A program made the position numbers and the translations under genes. A DNA stretch of 64,000 bases from NCBI GenBank assembly GCA_021828055.1, contig JAKATH010000003.1, positions 1 to 64,000 on the forward strand. The letters run 5' to 3'. The notes below the pieces were generated by a model, which worked only from the letters and a program-made list of their open reading frames with translations, did no database searches and was not told the origin of the DNA. Of this stretch, positions 26,995 to 37,347 are shown in pieces (within the stretch, counting starts at the first letter, position 1; every line of letters begins with the position of its first letter). Source of the stretch: Actinomycetes bacterium. GTDB lineage: Bacteria; Actinomycetota; Acidimicrobiia; Acidimicrobiales; RAAP-2.

Positions 26995-27860
26995 TGGACG
27001 TTGCTCTCCGAGAGGGCGGTGACGATGCCCTGGGGGCGGAAGAGGAGCACCGCGACCAGGATGAGGAACGCCATCGACTCCTTGTAGGAGGGGTTGATGT
27101 ACACCGCGCTCACCTCCATCACCAGGCCGATCACGAGGGCCCCGAGCATCGCGCCGTACATCTGGCCGATGCCGCCCACGATCGCAGCCGAGAAGATCAC
27201 GAGGAGGTAGCCGAAACCGAGGGTCGGTGTGAAGCTGCCCACCTGCGCCGCGAGCAGCATCCCGGCGAGCCCCGCGATCGCGCCGTCGAGGATCCAGGTG
27301 AGGGCGATGATCCGCTGGGCGCCGACCCCGGTCGTCCGGGCGAGGAGCACGTCGTCCGCCACCGCGCGCTGGGCCTTCCCGAACTTCGTGCGGCGGATCG
27401 TGAGATGCAGCCCGACGAGCACCACCACCGCCACCACCATGGTGACGATGTCCATCTCCGTCCATTGGAACGGCCCCACGTTGTAGGCGTTCGTCGACCC
27501 GGCCTGGTAGTCGACGTAGCTGCCGCCGAAGCCGATCTCCAGGACGTTCTGGATGATGAAGGACGCAGCCACCGAGAGGACGAAGATGACGAGCTTGGTC
27601 GCGTGTCGCCGGACGAACGGCTGGAACAGCGCGACGTTGAGCACCCATCCGAGCACGGCGCCGGCCGCCATGGCGGCGAGGGCCTGCAGCGGGAGGTCGG
27701 AGGTGCTCTTGGCGACGACGTAGGCGGCGTAGGCACCCACGGTCATCAGCTCCCCGTGGGCGAAGTTGATCGTGCGGGTGACGGAGAACTGCAGCGACAT
27801 CGCGACGGTCGACAGCGCGACGATCGAGGCCGTGACGAGGCCGAACCCCACGCCGAGCAT
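26991..27860 (-). CDS. Branched-chain amino acid ABC permease, LivH-like (set A)
   Basis: VTRTINFAHGELMTVGAYAAYVV...AAIVGGIGQMYGAMLGALVIGLV. Start placed at MLGVGFGLVTAS; the ORF extends to 27980. Confidence 0.93.
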   Translation of the reverse strand: MLGVGFGLVTASIVALSTVAMSLQFSVTRTINFAHGELMTVGAYAAYVVAKSTSDLPLQALAAMAAGAVLGWVLNVALFQPFVRRHATKLVIFVLSVAASFIIQNVLEIGFGGSYVDYQAGSTNAYNVGPFQWTEMDIVTMVVAVVVLVGLHLTIRRTKFGKAQRAVADDVLLARTTGVGAQRIIALTWILDGAIAGLAGMLLAAQVGSFTPTLGFGYLLVIFSAAIVGGIGQMYGAMLGALVIGLVMEVSAVYINPSYKESMAFLILVAVLLFRPQGIVTALSESNVQ

Positions 27861-28182
27861 CAGCTGGCTCAACTCGGGCAGACCTCCCCGCTCGGCCCGA
27901 CCCGGAAGGTCCGCAGCCGCACGGGACGGGACCGCCGCGCGGCGAGCGCCAGCCCGGCACCCCCCGAGCGCTGCGCGCATCTCCCGATCGACGTGTTCGA
28001 ATTCATGCCGGGTCTACCCCCCTGACCGCTTCCTTCGCGCTCCCGGCCTCCGGTGGGGCCGAGCGGCTCGCCCAAATCGTACTGATTGGCGTCGGGCACC
28101 GCAATATCAATCATTATTGGACGCCTGAGCCTTCCGGTGCAATGATTGGGTCCCCTGCAGGAGAGCACGCGGATGACAGGGG

Positions 28183-29694
28183 GTGGCCGTGCTCGGTGAC
28201 CACAGGCTGGCGAAGGGCCTCCTCATCAACGGGCGGGAGGTGCCCGCCGCCGACGGAGCGACGCTCCCGGTGGCCAACCCGGCGACCGGAGAGCCGTTCG
28301 CCGAGGTCGCCTGCGCTGGCCGCGTCGACGTCGACGCCGCCGTCAGCGGCGCCCGGGAGGCGTTCGAGGCGGGGACGTGGTCGTCGTCCTCCCGCGGCGA
28401 GCGTGCACGCGTCCTCAACAGGTTCGCGGACGCTGTGGAGCGCCGTCTGGAGGACCTCTACGCCCTCGAGAGCGCCAACAACGGGCGGCCGATCCGCGAG
28501 ACGAGGGCCCAGGTCTCGCGCGTGCCGGAGTGGTTCCGCTACAACGCGGCGCTCCTTTTGTCCGAGCGCACCGACGTGATCCCGGTCGCGGGCCCGTACC
28601 ACTCGTACACGACCCGTTTCCCGATCGGGGTGGTCGCGACCCTCTCGTCGTTCAATCACCCGCTGATGATTGGCTCCAAGTCCCTCGCTCCTGCATTGGC
28701 GACGGGCAACTCGGTCGTGCTCAAGCCTTCGGAGCAGACGCCGCTCACCACCCTCCTCCTCGGCCAGATCGCGCTCGAGTCCGGGATCCCCCCCGGAGTG
28801 CTGAACGTCGTCGTGGGTCTGGGCCCGGTGGCCGGCGCAGCGCTCGCCGAGCACCCGGACGTTCGCAAAGTGACCTTCACGGGGGGCACCGAGGCAGGGC
28901 GCGCCGTCGCGGCCGCCGCGGCCGGGCACTTCGCCAAGGTGACGCTCGAGCTCGGCGGGAAGTCGCCCGTGCTCGTCTTCGCCGACGCCGACCTCGCCGA
29001 CGCGGTGCGCGGCGCCGCGTTCGCCGGGTTCGTCGCCGCGGGCCAGACGTGCATCGCGGGCACCCGCCTGCTCGTCCAGCGCGAGGTCCACGATGCATTC
29101 GTGCGCGGCTTGGTCGGGCAGGCGAAGGACCTCCGGCTCGGGGACCCCGCGTCGCCGCAGACCGACGTGGGCCCGCTCATCTCGGCGAAGGCGCGGGACC
29201 GTGTCCTCGAGTACGTGCGGATCGGGGTGGAAGAGGGAGCGTCGGTCGCCTTCGGGGGAAATGCCGCGATCGTGCCGGGCCTCGAGCGCGGCTTCTTCGT
29301 CGAGCCCACCGTGCTCACGAACGTCACGAACGAGATGCGGGTCGCTCGGGAGGAGATCTTCGGGCCCTTGCTCGTCGTCATCCCCTTCGAGACCGAGGCC
29401 GAGGGCGTCGCGATGGCGAACGACTCTCGCTACGGCCTCGGCTCGGCCGTGTGGACCCGTGACGTGGCGCGCGCCCACCGCGTCGCCGGCGCGCTCACCC
29501 ACGGGATCGTGTGGGTGAACGACCACCACCGCCTCGACCCCGCCTCGCCGTGGGGCGGCGTCCGCGACAGCGGGGTGGGTCGCGAGGGAGGGTGGGAGTC
29601 GTTCCACGACTTCACCGCTCTGCGATCCGTGACGGTCCGGACCGCCGAGCGCGGCGTGGACTGGTACGGCGGGGACGACGCGAGGCTGAATTGA
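28183..29694 (+). CDS. Aldehyde dehydrogenase family protein
   Basis: FTGGTEAGRAVAAAAAGHFAKVTLELGGKSPVLVFADADL, GQTCIAGTRLLVQ, EEIFGPLLVVIPF. Confidence 0.97.
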   Translation: MAVLGDHRLAKGLLINGREVPAADGATLPVANPATGEPFAEVACAGRVDVDAAVSGAREAFEAGTWSSSSRGERARVLNRFADAVERRLEDLYALESANNGRPIRETRAQVSRVPEWFRYNAALLLSERTDVIPVAGPYHSYTTRFPIGVVATLSSFNHPLMIGSKSLAPALATGNSVVLKPSEQTPLTTLLLGQIALESGIPPGVLNVVVGLGPVAGAALAEHPDVRKVTFTGGTEAGRAVAAAAAGHFAKVTLELGGKSPVLVFADADLADAVRGAAFAGFVAAGQTCIAGTRLLVQREVHDAFVRGLVGQAKDLRLGDPASPQTDVGPLISAKARDRVLEYVRIGVEEGASVAFGGNAAIVPGLERGFFVEPTVLTNVTNEMRVAREEIFGPLLVVIPFETEAEGVAMANDSRYGLGSAVWTRDVARAHRVAGALTHGIVWVNDHHRLDPASPWGGVRDSGVGREGGWESFHDFTALRSVTVRTAERGVDWYGGDDARLN

Positions 29695-30473
29695 CGGAGG
29701 CACCGGTGGAGGCGCCGTCGCCGGACGGGTTGCGGGTCGAGCTCGACGGTCCGGTCGTCCGCGTCACGCTCGACCGCGACGACGAGAACCTGGTCTCCTT
29801 GGCCATGTGCCGGTGCGTCACCTCTCTGCTGCTCGATCCTCCCGAGGGCGCTCGCGTCCTCCACCTGCGCTCCTCCCGCAGGGCGTTCTGCCTCGGGCGG
29901 GAACGCAGGGGCGGCGGCGCGGACGCGCTCCGGGCCGAGGCGCGCGTCCTGGTGGAGCTGAACCAGGCGCTCTCGGGAGCCGAGCTCTTCACGGTCGCCG
30001 AGGTGTCAGGCGACGCCGCCGGCTTCGGCGCCGGGCTCGCCGCGCTCTGCGACTTCTCGGTCGCGTCAGGCTCCGCACGGTTCTGGTTCCCGGAGGTGGA
30101 GATCGGGCTGGCGCCGACGGTCGTGCTCGCATGGCTGCCGCAGCTCGTCGGCCGGCGTGAGGCGATCCGGTTGACGGCGACTGCCGCCCGCGTCGACGGG
30201 TGGGAAGCCGCTCGGTTGGGCCTCGTCACGAGGGCTGCTGGAAGAGCGGACGCCGTGGCGCGGATGGCGAGGGAGGAGATCGACGCCTTGCTGCGGCACG
30301 ATCGCGACGCCCAGCGAGAGATCAAGGCCTTCGTGCGCGACACCGAAGGCGCTGAGCGCTCCATCGCGGAGGACCTGGCCGTCGACCGGCTGGCGCTCAG
30401 CTCGCTGAGGGCGCGCGCGCGGGAGCACCGGTCTTCGCCGACGCGAGAGGCGCCGCTCTCCTCGAGCACGTGA
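29691..30473 (+). CDS. Enoyl-CoA hydratase/isomerase family protein
   Basis: AFCLGRE, VSGDAAGFGAGLAALCDFSVASGSARFWFPEVEIGLAP. TTG start overlaps the upstream stop. Confidence 0.85.
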   Translation: MTEAPVEAPSPDGLRVELDGPVVRVTLDRDDENLVSLAMCRCVTSLLLDPPEGARVLHLRSSRRAFCLGRERRGGGADALRAEARVLVELNQALSGAELFTVAEVSGDAAGFGAGLAALCDFSVASGSARFWFPEVEIGLAPTVVLAWLPQLVGRREAIRLTATAARVDGWEAARLGLVTRAAGRADAVARMAREEIDALLRHDRDAQREIKAFVRDTEGAERSIAEDLAVDRLALSSLRARAREHRSSPTREAPLSSST

Positions 30474-31840
30474 GCACCGGGTCGACCTCGCCGTTCGATC
30501 TCGCGGTCCGCGGTGGCACGGTCGTCTCGTCGCACGGCCGCGCGCCGCTCGACGTGTACGTGCGAGAGAAGAGGGTCGCCGCGCTCTGCCCCGCCGCCGC
30601 GCCCGGCCTTCCTGCTCTGCACGTCGTCGACGCCACGGGGCTGCTCGTCCTGCCGGGCATGGTCGACACCCATGTTCACCTGATGGACCCCGGGGACACG
30701 GGGCGGGAGGACTTTCCGTCGGGCACGGCCGCAGCCGTGCTCCAAGGCGTCACCACCATCGTGGAGCACACCCACGCTTGGCCCGTCACCACGCCGGCGC
30801 GACTGGCGGAGAAGCTTGCGCACGTAGACGGGCGCTCCCACGTCGACTACGGGCTCGCGGCCCACGTCTGGCCGGAGCGCGTCGGGGACCTCGAGGCGCT
30901 CTGGAGGGCGGGCGTGACCTTCTTCAAGATCTTCACGTGCACGACCCACGGAGTACCCGCGCTGCGCCCGGACCTCCTCGCCGACGTCTTTGCCGAGCTC
31001 GCTCGCATCGACGGGACGTGCCTCGTGCACTGCGAGGACGACGACATCACGGCGGCAGCCGAGGCCAGGTTGCGTGCGGCCGGGCGACGAGACGGCTGGG
31101 TCGTCCCGGAGTGGCGCTCGCGCGACGCCGAATCGGTCGCCGTCGCGGTGGTGGCGACCCTCGCCCGCTCGACCGGCGCGAGGGTGACGGTCGCCCACGC
31201 GTCGAGCCCCGACGTGCTCGAGGACGTCGCACGCTACGCGCGCCTCGGAGCACCGATCGTCGCCGAGACCTGTCCCCAGTACCTCACGCTGCGAGAGGAC
31301 GAGGTGGCAACCCTTGCCGGACTTCGCAAGTTCACGCCGCCCGCGCGCCTGCGGAGCGACGCCGACGAGACGCGGATGTGGGCGGCGTTCAACGCCGGTC
31401 TCGTCAACCATCTCTCGACGGACCACGCTCCTTCCAGCACGGACCAGAAGACCGGCTCGATCTGGGACGTGCCGTTCGGCCTCCCGGGGCTCGACACGAC
31501 GACGCCGATCCTGATCGACGCCGCACTGACCGGCCTGACGTCGCTCGAACGGGTCGTCGCCGCCTATGCGACCGCGCCGGCGCGCCGGTACCGGCTGGCC
31601 GGGAAGGGCGACGTCGCCGTCGGGGCCGCGGCCGACCTCGCACTGGTCGACCCCGAGGCCTCCTGGACCATCGGGCACGGGCTCGTCAGGTCCAAGGCAG
31701 GATGGACCCCGTACGAGGGTCGGCGCGTCCGGGGGAGGGTTGTGGCGACCGTGCTGGCCGGCGAAGTCGTGGCACGCGACGGAGCGCTCCTCGTGGATGC
31801 TCCCCGGGGCAGGTTCGTCGCCGGCCCCGGAGCCCGATGA
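30470..31840 (+). CDS. Dihydroorotase/hydantoinase-like cyclic amidohydrolase
   Basis: GLLVLPGMVDTHVHLMDPGDTGREDF, ETCPQYLTL, STDHAPSS. Confidence 0.95.
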   Translation: MSTGSTSPFDLAVRGGTVVSSHGRAPLDVYVREKRVAALCPAAAPGLPALHVVDATGLLVLPGMVDTHVHLMDPGDTGREDFPSGTAAAVLQGVTTIVEHTHAWPVTTPARLAEKLAHVDGRSHVDYGLAAHVWPERVGDLEALWRAGVTFFKIFTCTTHGVPALRPDLLADVFAELARIDGTCLVHCEDDDITAAAEARLRAAGRRDGWVVPEWRSRDAESVAVAVVATLARSTGARVTVAHASSPDVLEDVARYARLGAPIVAETCPQYLTLREDEVATLAGLRKFTPPARLRSDADETRMWAAFNAGLVNHLSTDHAPSSTDQKTGSIWDVPFGLPGLDTTTPILIDAALTGLTSLERVVAAYATAPARRYRLAGKGDVAVGAAADLALVDPEASWTIGHGLVRSKAGWTPYEGRRVRGRVVATVLAGEVVARDGALLVDAPRGRFVAGPGAR

Positions 31841-32913
31841 GCGCGGGCGACGGGCACGGCGGCCGAGCGCCGGTCGCGCTCTTCGCCCTGGGGGGCACCA
31901 TCGCGAGCGCGGTTGCGGGGCCGAGGGGAGTGGCGCCGAGCCTGACCGCCGCGGACCTGGTCGCGGCGGCCCCGGGCATGGCCGAGATCGCCGACGTGAC
32001 GGCGCGCTCCTTCCTCCAGGTGCCGGGCGCGCACCTCTTGTTGGACGACGTGATCTCGCTCGCGGACGTCGTCGTGGGGGCGGTGGCGGCGGGCGCGGCC
32101 GGGGTCGTCGTGACCCAGGGAACCGACACCCTCGAGGAGACGGCGTTCGTCCTCGACCTCCTCGTCCACGCGTCCGAGCCGGTGGTCGTGACCGGCGCGC
32201 TGCGCGATCCCACGGTCGCCGGCGCAGACGGCCCGGCGAACGTTCTCGCCGCGGTGGCCGTCGCGGCGTCCCCGGCCGCTCGCGGGCTCGGGACCCTCGT
32301 CGTCATGAACGACGAGGTCCACGCCGCCCGGTTCGTGCGCAAGAGCCACACGTCGAGCACCGGCGCCTTCACGTCGTACCCGGGTCCGGTCGGGTGGGTG
32401 TCCGAGCGGCGACCTCGCATCGTGTCGCGCCCGGTCGGCCGGCTCCTCCTTCCCCGGCCGGACGGGCCGTCACCCTGCGTCGGGCTCGTGTCCTCGTCGA
32501 TGGGAGACGACGGGCGGCTCCTGGCATGCGCCGCCAGGGCAGGTCTCGACGGCCTCGTGCTCGAGGCCCTCGGCGGGGGCCACGTCCCGCCGCGGGTGCT
32601 CGAGCCTCTCACCGAGCTGGCCGGCCGCATCCCGGTGGTGCTGACCTCCAGCACGCGTCGGGGGGAGCTCCTGCGCGCGACGTACGGCTTCGCCGGTTCC
32701 GAGACCGACCTGTCGGCGCGTGGAGTCATCCACGGAGGGTGGCTCGACGCTCGCAAGGCGCGGCTCCTCCTCGCGTTGCTCCTGGGAGCGGGTGCGGACA
32801 GGGAGAGGGTCGTGTCGACCTTCGCCGAGCCCTACGCAGAGCGCACCGACGGGTCCCCCGAGGCGGGACGGGCGTCCGGCGTCGGAGGGGTCCTGTCCGA
32901 GGGCGGTGAGTGA
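31837..32913 (+). CDS. Asparaginase family protein
   Basis: VALFALGGTIASA, VVVTQGTDTLEETAFVLDLL, VVMNDEVHAARFVRKSHTSSTGAF. Confidence 0.93.
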   Translation: MSAGDGHGGRAPVALFALGGTIASAVAGPRGVAPSLTAADLVAAAPGMAEIADVTARSFLQVPGAHLLLDDVISLADVVVGAVAAGAAGVVVTQGTDTLEETAFVLDLLVHASEPVVVTGALRDPTVAGADGPANVLAAVAVAASPAARGLGTLVVMNDEVHAARFVRKSHTSSTGAFTSYPGPVGWVSERRPRIVSRPVGRLLLPRPDGPSPCVGLVSSSMGDDGRLLACAARAGLDGLVLEALGGGHVPPRVLEPLTELAGRIPVVLTSSTRRGELLRATYGFAGSETDLSARGVIHGGWLDARKARLLLALLLGAGADRERVVSTFAEPYAERTDGSPEAGRASGVGGVLSEGGE

Positions 32914-32950
32914 GGGAGCTCCGCCGCGCGCGTCGGCTCCTGGCTCGACA

Positions 32951-33985
32951 TCAGCCGAGCGCAGCGTCGACCCAGTCGGCCACCAGGCGGCCGACTCGCT
33001 CCTCGCAGCCCGAGTAGAAGTGGTCGGCGCCGGGGACGATCCGCACGTCGACCGGCACCGTCGCTGCTGCGACGAACTCCTCCGCCGGGTACATCTCGGG
33101 GTCCTCCTTCGAGCCGCGCAGGTAGAGCACCGGGCATCGGACCCTGGACGCCGCCTCCACCAGGCGGGGGATGTCGTCGCCCTCCATGTCGAGGTACGTG
33201 GCGGCCGAGACGACGTACCACCACCCGGGCATGAGGAGCAGGGCGTCGGGCCGGCCGCCGTCGACGAGACGATGGGCCTCGGCCGACAGCTCGGCGCCGC
33301 GATGCTGGGCGAGCAGGCCGAGCTCGGACGCTCTGCGCAGCATCTCCGGCCCGCCGAGATGGGCCGAGAGGAGGACCAGGGCCCGGGGGCCAGGGTGGTC
33401 GGCGACGTGACGTGCGGCGAAGAGGCCGCCGTTGCTGTGGCCGATCACGACAGGGCCCGGGACTCCCCGCTCTTCGACGTAGGCGCCGACGATGCGGTTG
33501 TCCTCCATCGCCTGGGCCGCGGTCTGGTAGGCGTTGCCCTCCGGCACCCGGGTCCGGGTCGTCAGGGTCTCGTGACCGCGGCGGTTGAACGAGCAGCACT
33601 CGATGCCGCGGTCGAGCAGGTGTGCCACGAGAAACCGGATCGGTCCGCTGTAGAAGTTGGCGCCGTTGCCGTGGCACAGGATCGCCGTGGCCCGTGGAGG
33701 CCCCTGGCGGGTGGGGAACCACATCCCGTCGATCGGCACCGTCGGCGTGGGCAGGGACAGCAGCTGGCCCTCGAGCGGGGGCAGCCCCGACGCGGTCCCC
33801 GCCGGCGACGTGGTCCCCGCCGGCGACGTGGTCCCCGCCGGCGACGTGGTCCCCGCCGGCCATGCGCGCTCCGCCGGCGAGGCGGTCCCCGCCGGCCATG
33901 CGCGCTCCGCCGGCGAGGCGGTCCCCGCCGGCCATGCGGTCCCCGCCGGCCATGCGGTCCCCGCCGGCCATGCGCGCTCGCTCAC
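32951..33985 (-). CDS. Alpha/beta hydrolase with a repeat-encoded N-terminal extension
   Basis: ILCHGNGANFYSGP, GHSNGGLFAARHV. GTG start overlaps the TGA of the upstream ALS-like gene. N-terminus is (W/S)PAGT repeats. Confidence 0.85.
   Translation of the reverse strand: MSERAWPAGTAWPAGTAWPAGTASPAERAWPAGTASPAERAWPAGTTSPAGTTSPAGTTSPAGTASGLPPLEGQLLSLPTPTVPIDGMWFPTRQGPPRATAILCHGNGANFYSGPIRFLVAHLLDRGIECCSFNRRGHETLTTRTRVPEGNAYQTAAQAMEDNRIVGAYVEERGVPGPVVIGHSNGGLFAARHVADHPGPRALVLLSAHLGGPEMLRRASELGLLAQHRGAELSAEAHRLVDGGRPDALLLMPGWWYVVSAATYLDMEGDDIPRLVEAASRVRCPVLYLRGSKEDPEMYPAEEFVAAATVPVDVRIVPGADHFYSGCEERVGRLVADWVDAALG
33795..33970. repeat. 15-bp tandem repeats (GTCCCCGCCGGCSAY-type), about 12 degenerate units
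   Basis: Encodes WPAGTAWPAGTAWPAGTASPAERAWPAGTASPAERAWPAGTTSPAGTTSPAGTTSPAGT on the minus strand. Confidence 0.93.
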
Positions 33986-35634
33986 CACCACCCCTCGACG
34001 GTGGCCGCCGACATCTCGTCGGCGTTCACGTGGACGTCCACCACCGCTGGGCGGCCCGCCTCGAGCGCCCGGACGAAGGAGGGCCGGAGCTCCTCTGGCT
34101 CCCGCACCGTCTCGCCGTGAGCGCCGAACAGGCGGGCGACCTCGGCGAAGTCGGGGTTGGCGTACTCGCAGCCGATCAGCCGGTTGCCGAACTTGCGCTG
34201 CTGGCGGACCTTGATGTTGCCGAAGGAGAAGTTGTTCATCACGACTGCGACCACGTCGAGCCGTTCGCGCACGCACGTCTCCAGGTCCTGCATCGTCATG
34301 GCGAACCCGCCGTCGCCGGACACCGCGACGACCTGGCGATCGGGAAAGGCCGCCTTCACACCCATCGCGGCAGGCAGCCCGCATCCCATCGGCCCGCCTC
34401 CGGCCGGGTAGACGTAGGCGCCGGGGCACGTGGCGCGGTAGTAGCGGGTGACGAAGTAGTTGAAGTTGCCTGAGTCCACGCAGATCACCGCGTCAGCAGC
34501 CGTAACGGCCCGAAGGTCGCGCACGACCCGGGCCGACGCGATCGGCCGGGCGTCCGGGTCGAAGTCGTCGATCTCCTGTTCCCATCGCTCTCGCAGCTCC
34601 CGGATCCGTGACCGCCACGCTCGCCGGGCAGCGGCGTCGACCACCGGCTTCAGCCGGACGATCATCGCTCCCAGCGCCACCTCGGCGTCTGCTGCCATCC
34701 CGACGGCCACCGGGTAGACGCGGCCGACCGTGGCGGCGTCGACGTCGACCTGGATCAGCTGCTGGCCGGGGGAGAACTGCATCCGATAATCCTCGGTGGC
34801 GAACTCCGAGAACCGTACGCCGACCGCCAGGACGACGTCGGCCTCGCGAAGAGCCGCAGCGCTGGAGCCGTCTCCGCCGCGGCCGATGTTGCCGACGGCC
34901 AGCGGGTGGTCTTCTGCCATCGCCTTCTTCTCCCACGTGTTGGCGATGGCGGCGCCGAGCAGCTCGGCCAGCTCCACGACGGCGCCGGCGGCCCCTGCCT
35001 TGGTGACGCCTCCGCCGGCGATGACGACCGGTCGGCGCGCACCGGCGAGCAGCTCGCAGGCGCGTGCGAGCGCCTGCGGGTTCGGCGCGAGACGCCCCGT
35101 CACGGTGGCGCTGGGCGGGGAGAGCGCGACGGGGATCTCGGCCGAGGGGAAGTCGAGGGGGATCGAGACGTGCACGGGGCCGGGCCTGCCCGAGGTCGCC
35201 ACGCGGAATGCCTCCTGGAGCACCTCGGGCACCCGCGCCGGCGCCCGCACCTCGACGGACATCTTGGTGATGGGCCGGAACACCGACTCGAGGTCGATCT
35301 CCTGGAAGGCCCCGAGGCCGCGTGCCGTCGACGCGACGTGCGAGCTGATCAGCACGAGGGGCGACCCCTCGATGGCTGCGGCCTGCACGCCGATGACCGC
35401 GTTCGAGGCGCCGGGCGCGCGCGACACGAGCGCTACCGCCGCGCGCCCCGTCAGCTCGGCGTAGCCGAGCGCCATGTGCACGGCCACCTGCTCGTGGCGC
35501 ACCAGGATGTAGCGGGGCCGCCCGGTCCGGTGCAGGACGTCGAGGTAGTCCATGACGCCGCCCCCAGGGATGCCGGCGACGAACGGAACCTCCTCCTGCT
35601 CCAAGACGGCGACCACCGCCTCAGCACCCGTCAT
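33982..35634 (-). CDS. Acetolactate-synthase-like thiamine-diphosphate enzyme (second paralogue)
   Basis: FVAGIPGGGVMDYLDVL, RHEQVAVHMALGYAELTG, VVAVSGDGGFAMTMQDLETCVRERLDVVAVVMNNFSFGN. Confidence 0.95.
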   Translation of the reverse strand: MTGAEAVVAVLEQEEVPFVAGIPGGGVMDYLDVLHRTGRPRYILVRHEQVAVHMALGYAELTGRAAVALVSRAPGASNAVIGVQAAAIEGSPLVLISSHVASTARGLGAFQEIDLESVFRPITKMSVEVRAPARVPEVLQEAFRVATSGRPGPVHVSIPLDFPSAEIPVALSPPSATVTGRLAPNPQALARACELLAGARRPVVIAGGGVTKAGAAGAVVELAELLGAAIANTWEKKAMAEDHPLAVGNIGRGGDGSSAAALREADVVLAVGVRFSEFATEDYRMQFSPGQQLIQVDVDAATVGRVYPVAVGMAADAEVALGAMIVRLKPVVDAAARRAWRSRIRELRERWEQEIDDFDPDARPIASARVVRDLRAVTAADAVICVDSGNFNYFVTRYYRATCPGAYVYPAGGGPMGCGLPAAMGVKAAFPDRQVVAVSGDGGFAMTMQDLETCVRERLDVVAVVMNNFSFGNIKVRQQRKFGNRLIGCEYANPDFAEVARLFGAHGETVREPEELRPSFVRALEAGRPAVVDVHVNADEMSAATVEGWW

Positions 35635-35667
35635 CGCACCATCCCCTCTCGCTCCGGCTTCGACGTC

Positions 35668-35764
35668 CTCGCGGCGGTCGCCCTCACGGTCGACGCCCCC
35701 ACGGCGGTCGCCCTCACGGCGGTCGCCCCCACGGCGGCCTCACACGGTCGCCCCCACGGCGTCC

Positions 35765-35770
<6 letters not shown>
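35668..35770. repeat. 15-bp-type tandem repeats (GGCGGTCGCCCTCAC variants), about 6 copies
   Basis: Direct reading; between the ALS-like start and the LivF stop. Confidence 0.85.
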
Positions 35771-36468
<698 letters not shown>

Positions 36469-36472
<4 letters not shown>

Positions 36473-37347
36473 GACGTCCCACTCCTGGACGGCTCGTCGC
36501 GGTCGTGGGCGCCGGCGCTGCCCAGGTACAGCTCGCGCACCCTCGGGTGGCGCTGGACCTCCGCCGTGGGTCCCTGGGTCACGAGCTCGCCGTGGTCGAG
36601 CACGGCCACCCAGTCGACCACCCCCCGAAGCACCTGCATGTCGTGCTCGATCATGATGATGGTGAGGTCCGGGTCGAGCCTCCCCAGGAGCGACTGGATG
36701 TCCACCCTCTCGGCAGGGGAGAGGCCGGCAGCCGGCTCGTCGAGGAGCAGCACCTTCGGCTCCACCGCCAGAGCGAGCAGCACCTCGAGCTCTCGAAGCT
36801 CGCCGTGGGACAGCTCGCCGGCCGCACGGCCGAGCCGACCCCCGAGACCGAAGCTGGCAGCCAGCGTCTCGACCAGTGCCTGATGCGCGCGGTAGGTGCG
36901 CCACGGGCGCAGCAGCTGCAGCTTGCTGCGCGAGAGCCCCATCACGGCCAGCGTCAGGTTCTCACGCACGGTGAGATCGTTGAACAAGCGGACGACCTGG
37001 AACGTGCGCCCCATTCCCAGGCGAACCCGCTCGGGCGCCGACATCCGGGTGACGTCGTGGCCGAAGAGCTTGACCGTGCCCGAGACGGGGCGCAGCTCCC
37101 CCGACAACACGTTGAACAGCGTGGTCTTGCCGGCGCCGTTCGGGCCGATGATGCCGAACCGGCTGCCCGCGGGGATGGTGAGCGACACGCTCTCGACTGC
37201 GGTGAGCTCCCCGAACCGGCACGTGATCGAGTCGAGCTCGAGTGCGACCTCTCGGCCGTCGAGCGGTGGCGGCGGGGACAGGGGGTCGCCGGCGGACGGA
37301 CGTTCCGTCAGCCGGCCGGCATCGGGCTGGACCTCCTGGCCGGTCAC
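36469..37347 (-). CDS. ABC transporter ATP-binding protein, LivG-like (set B)
   Basis: GPNGAGKTTLFNVLSGELRP, LSHGELRELEVLLAL, VLLLDEPAAGLSP. Confidence 0.95.
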
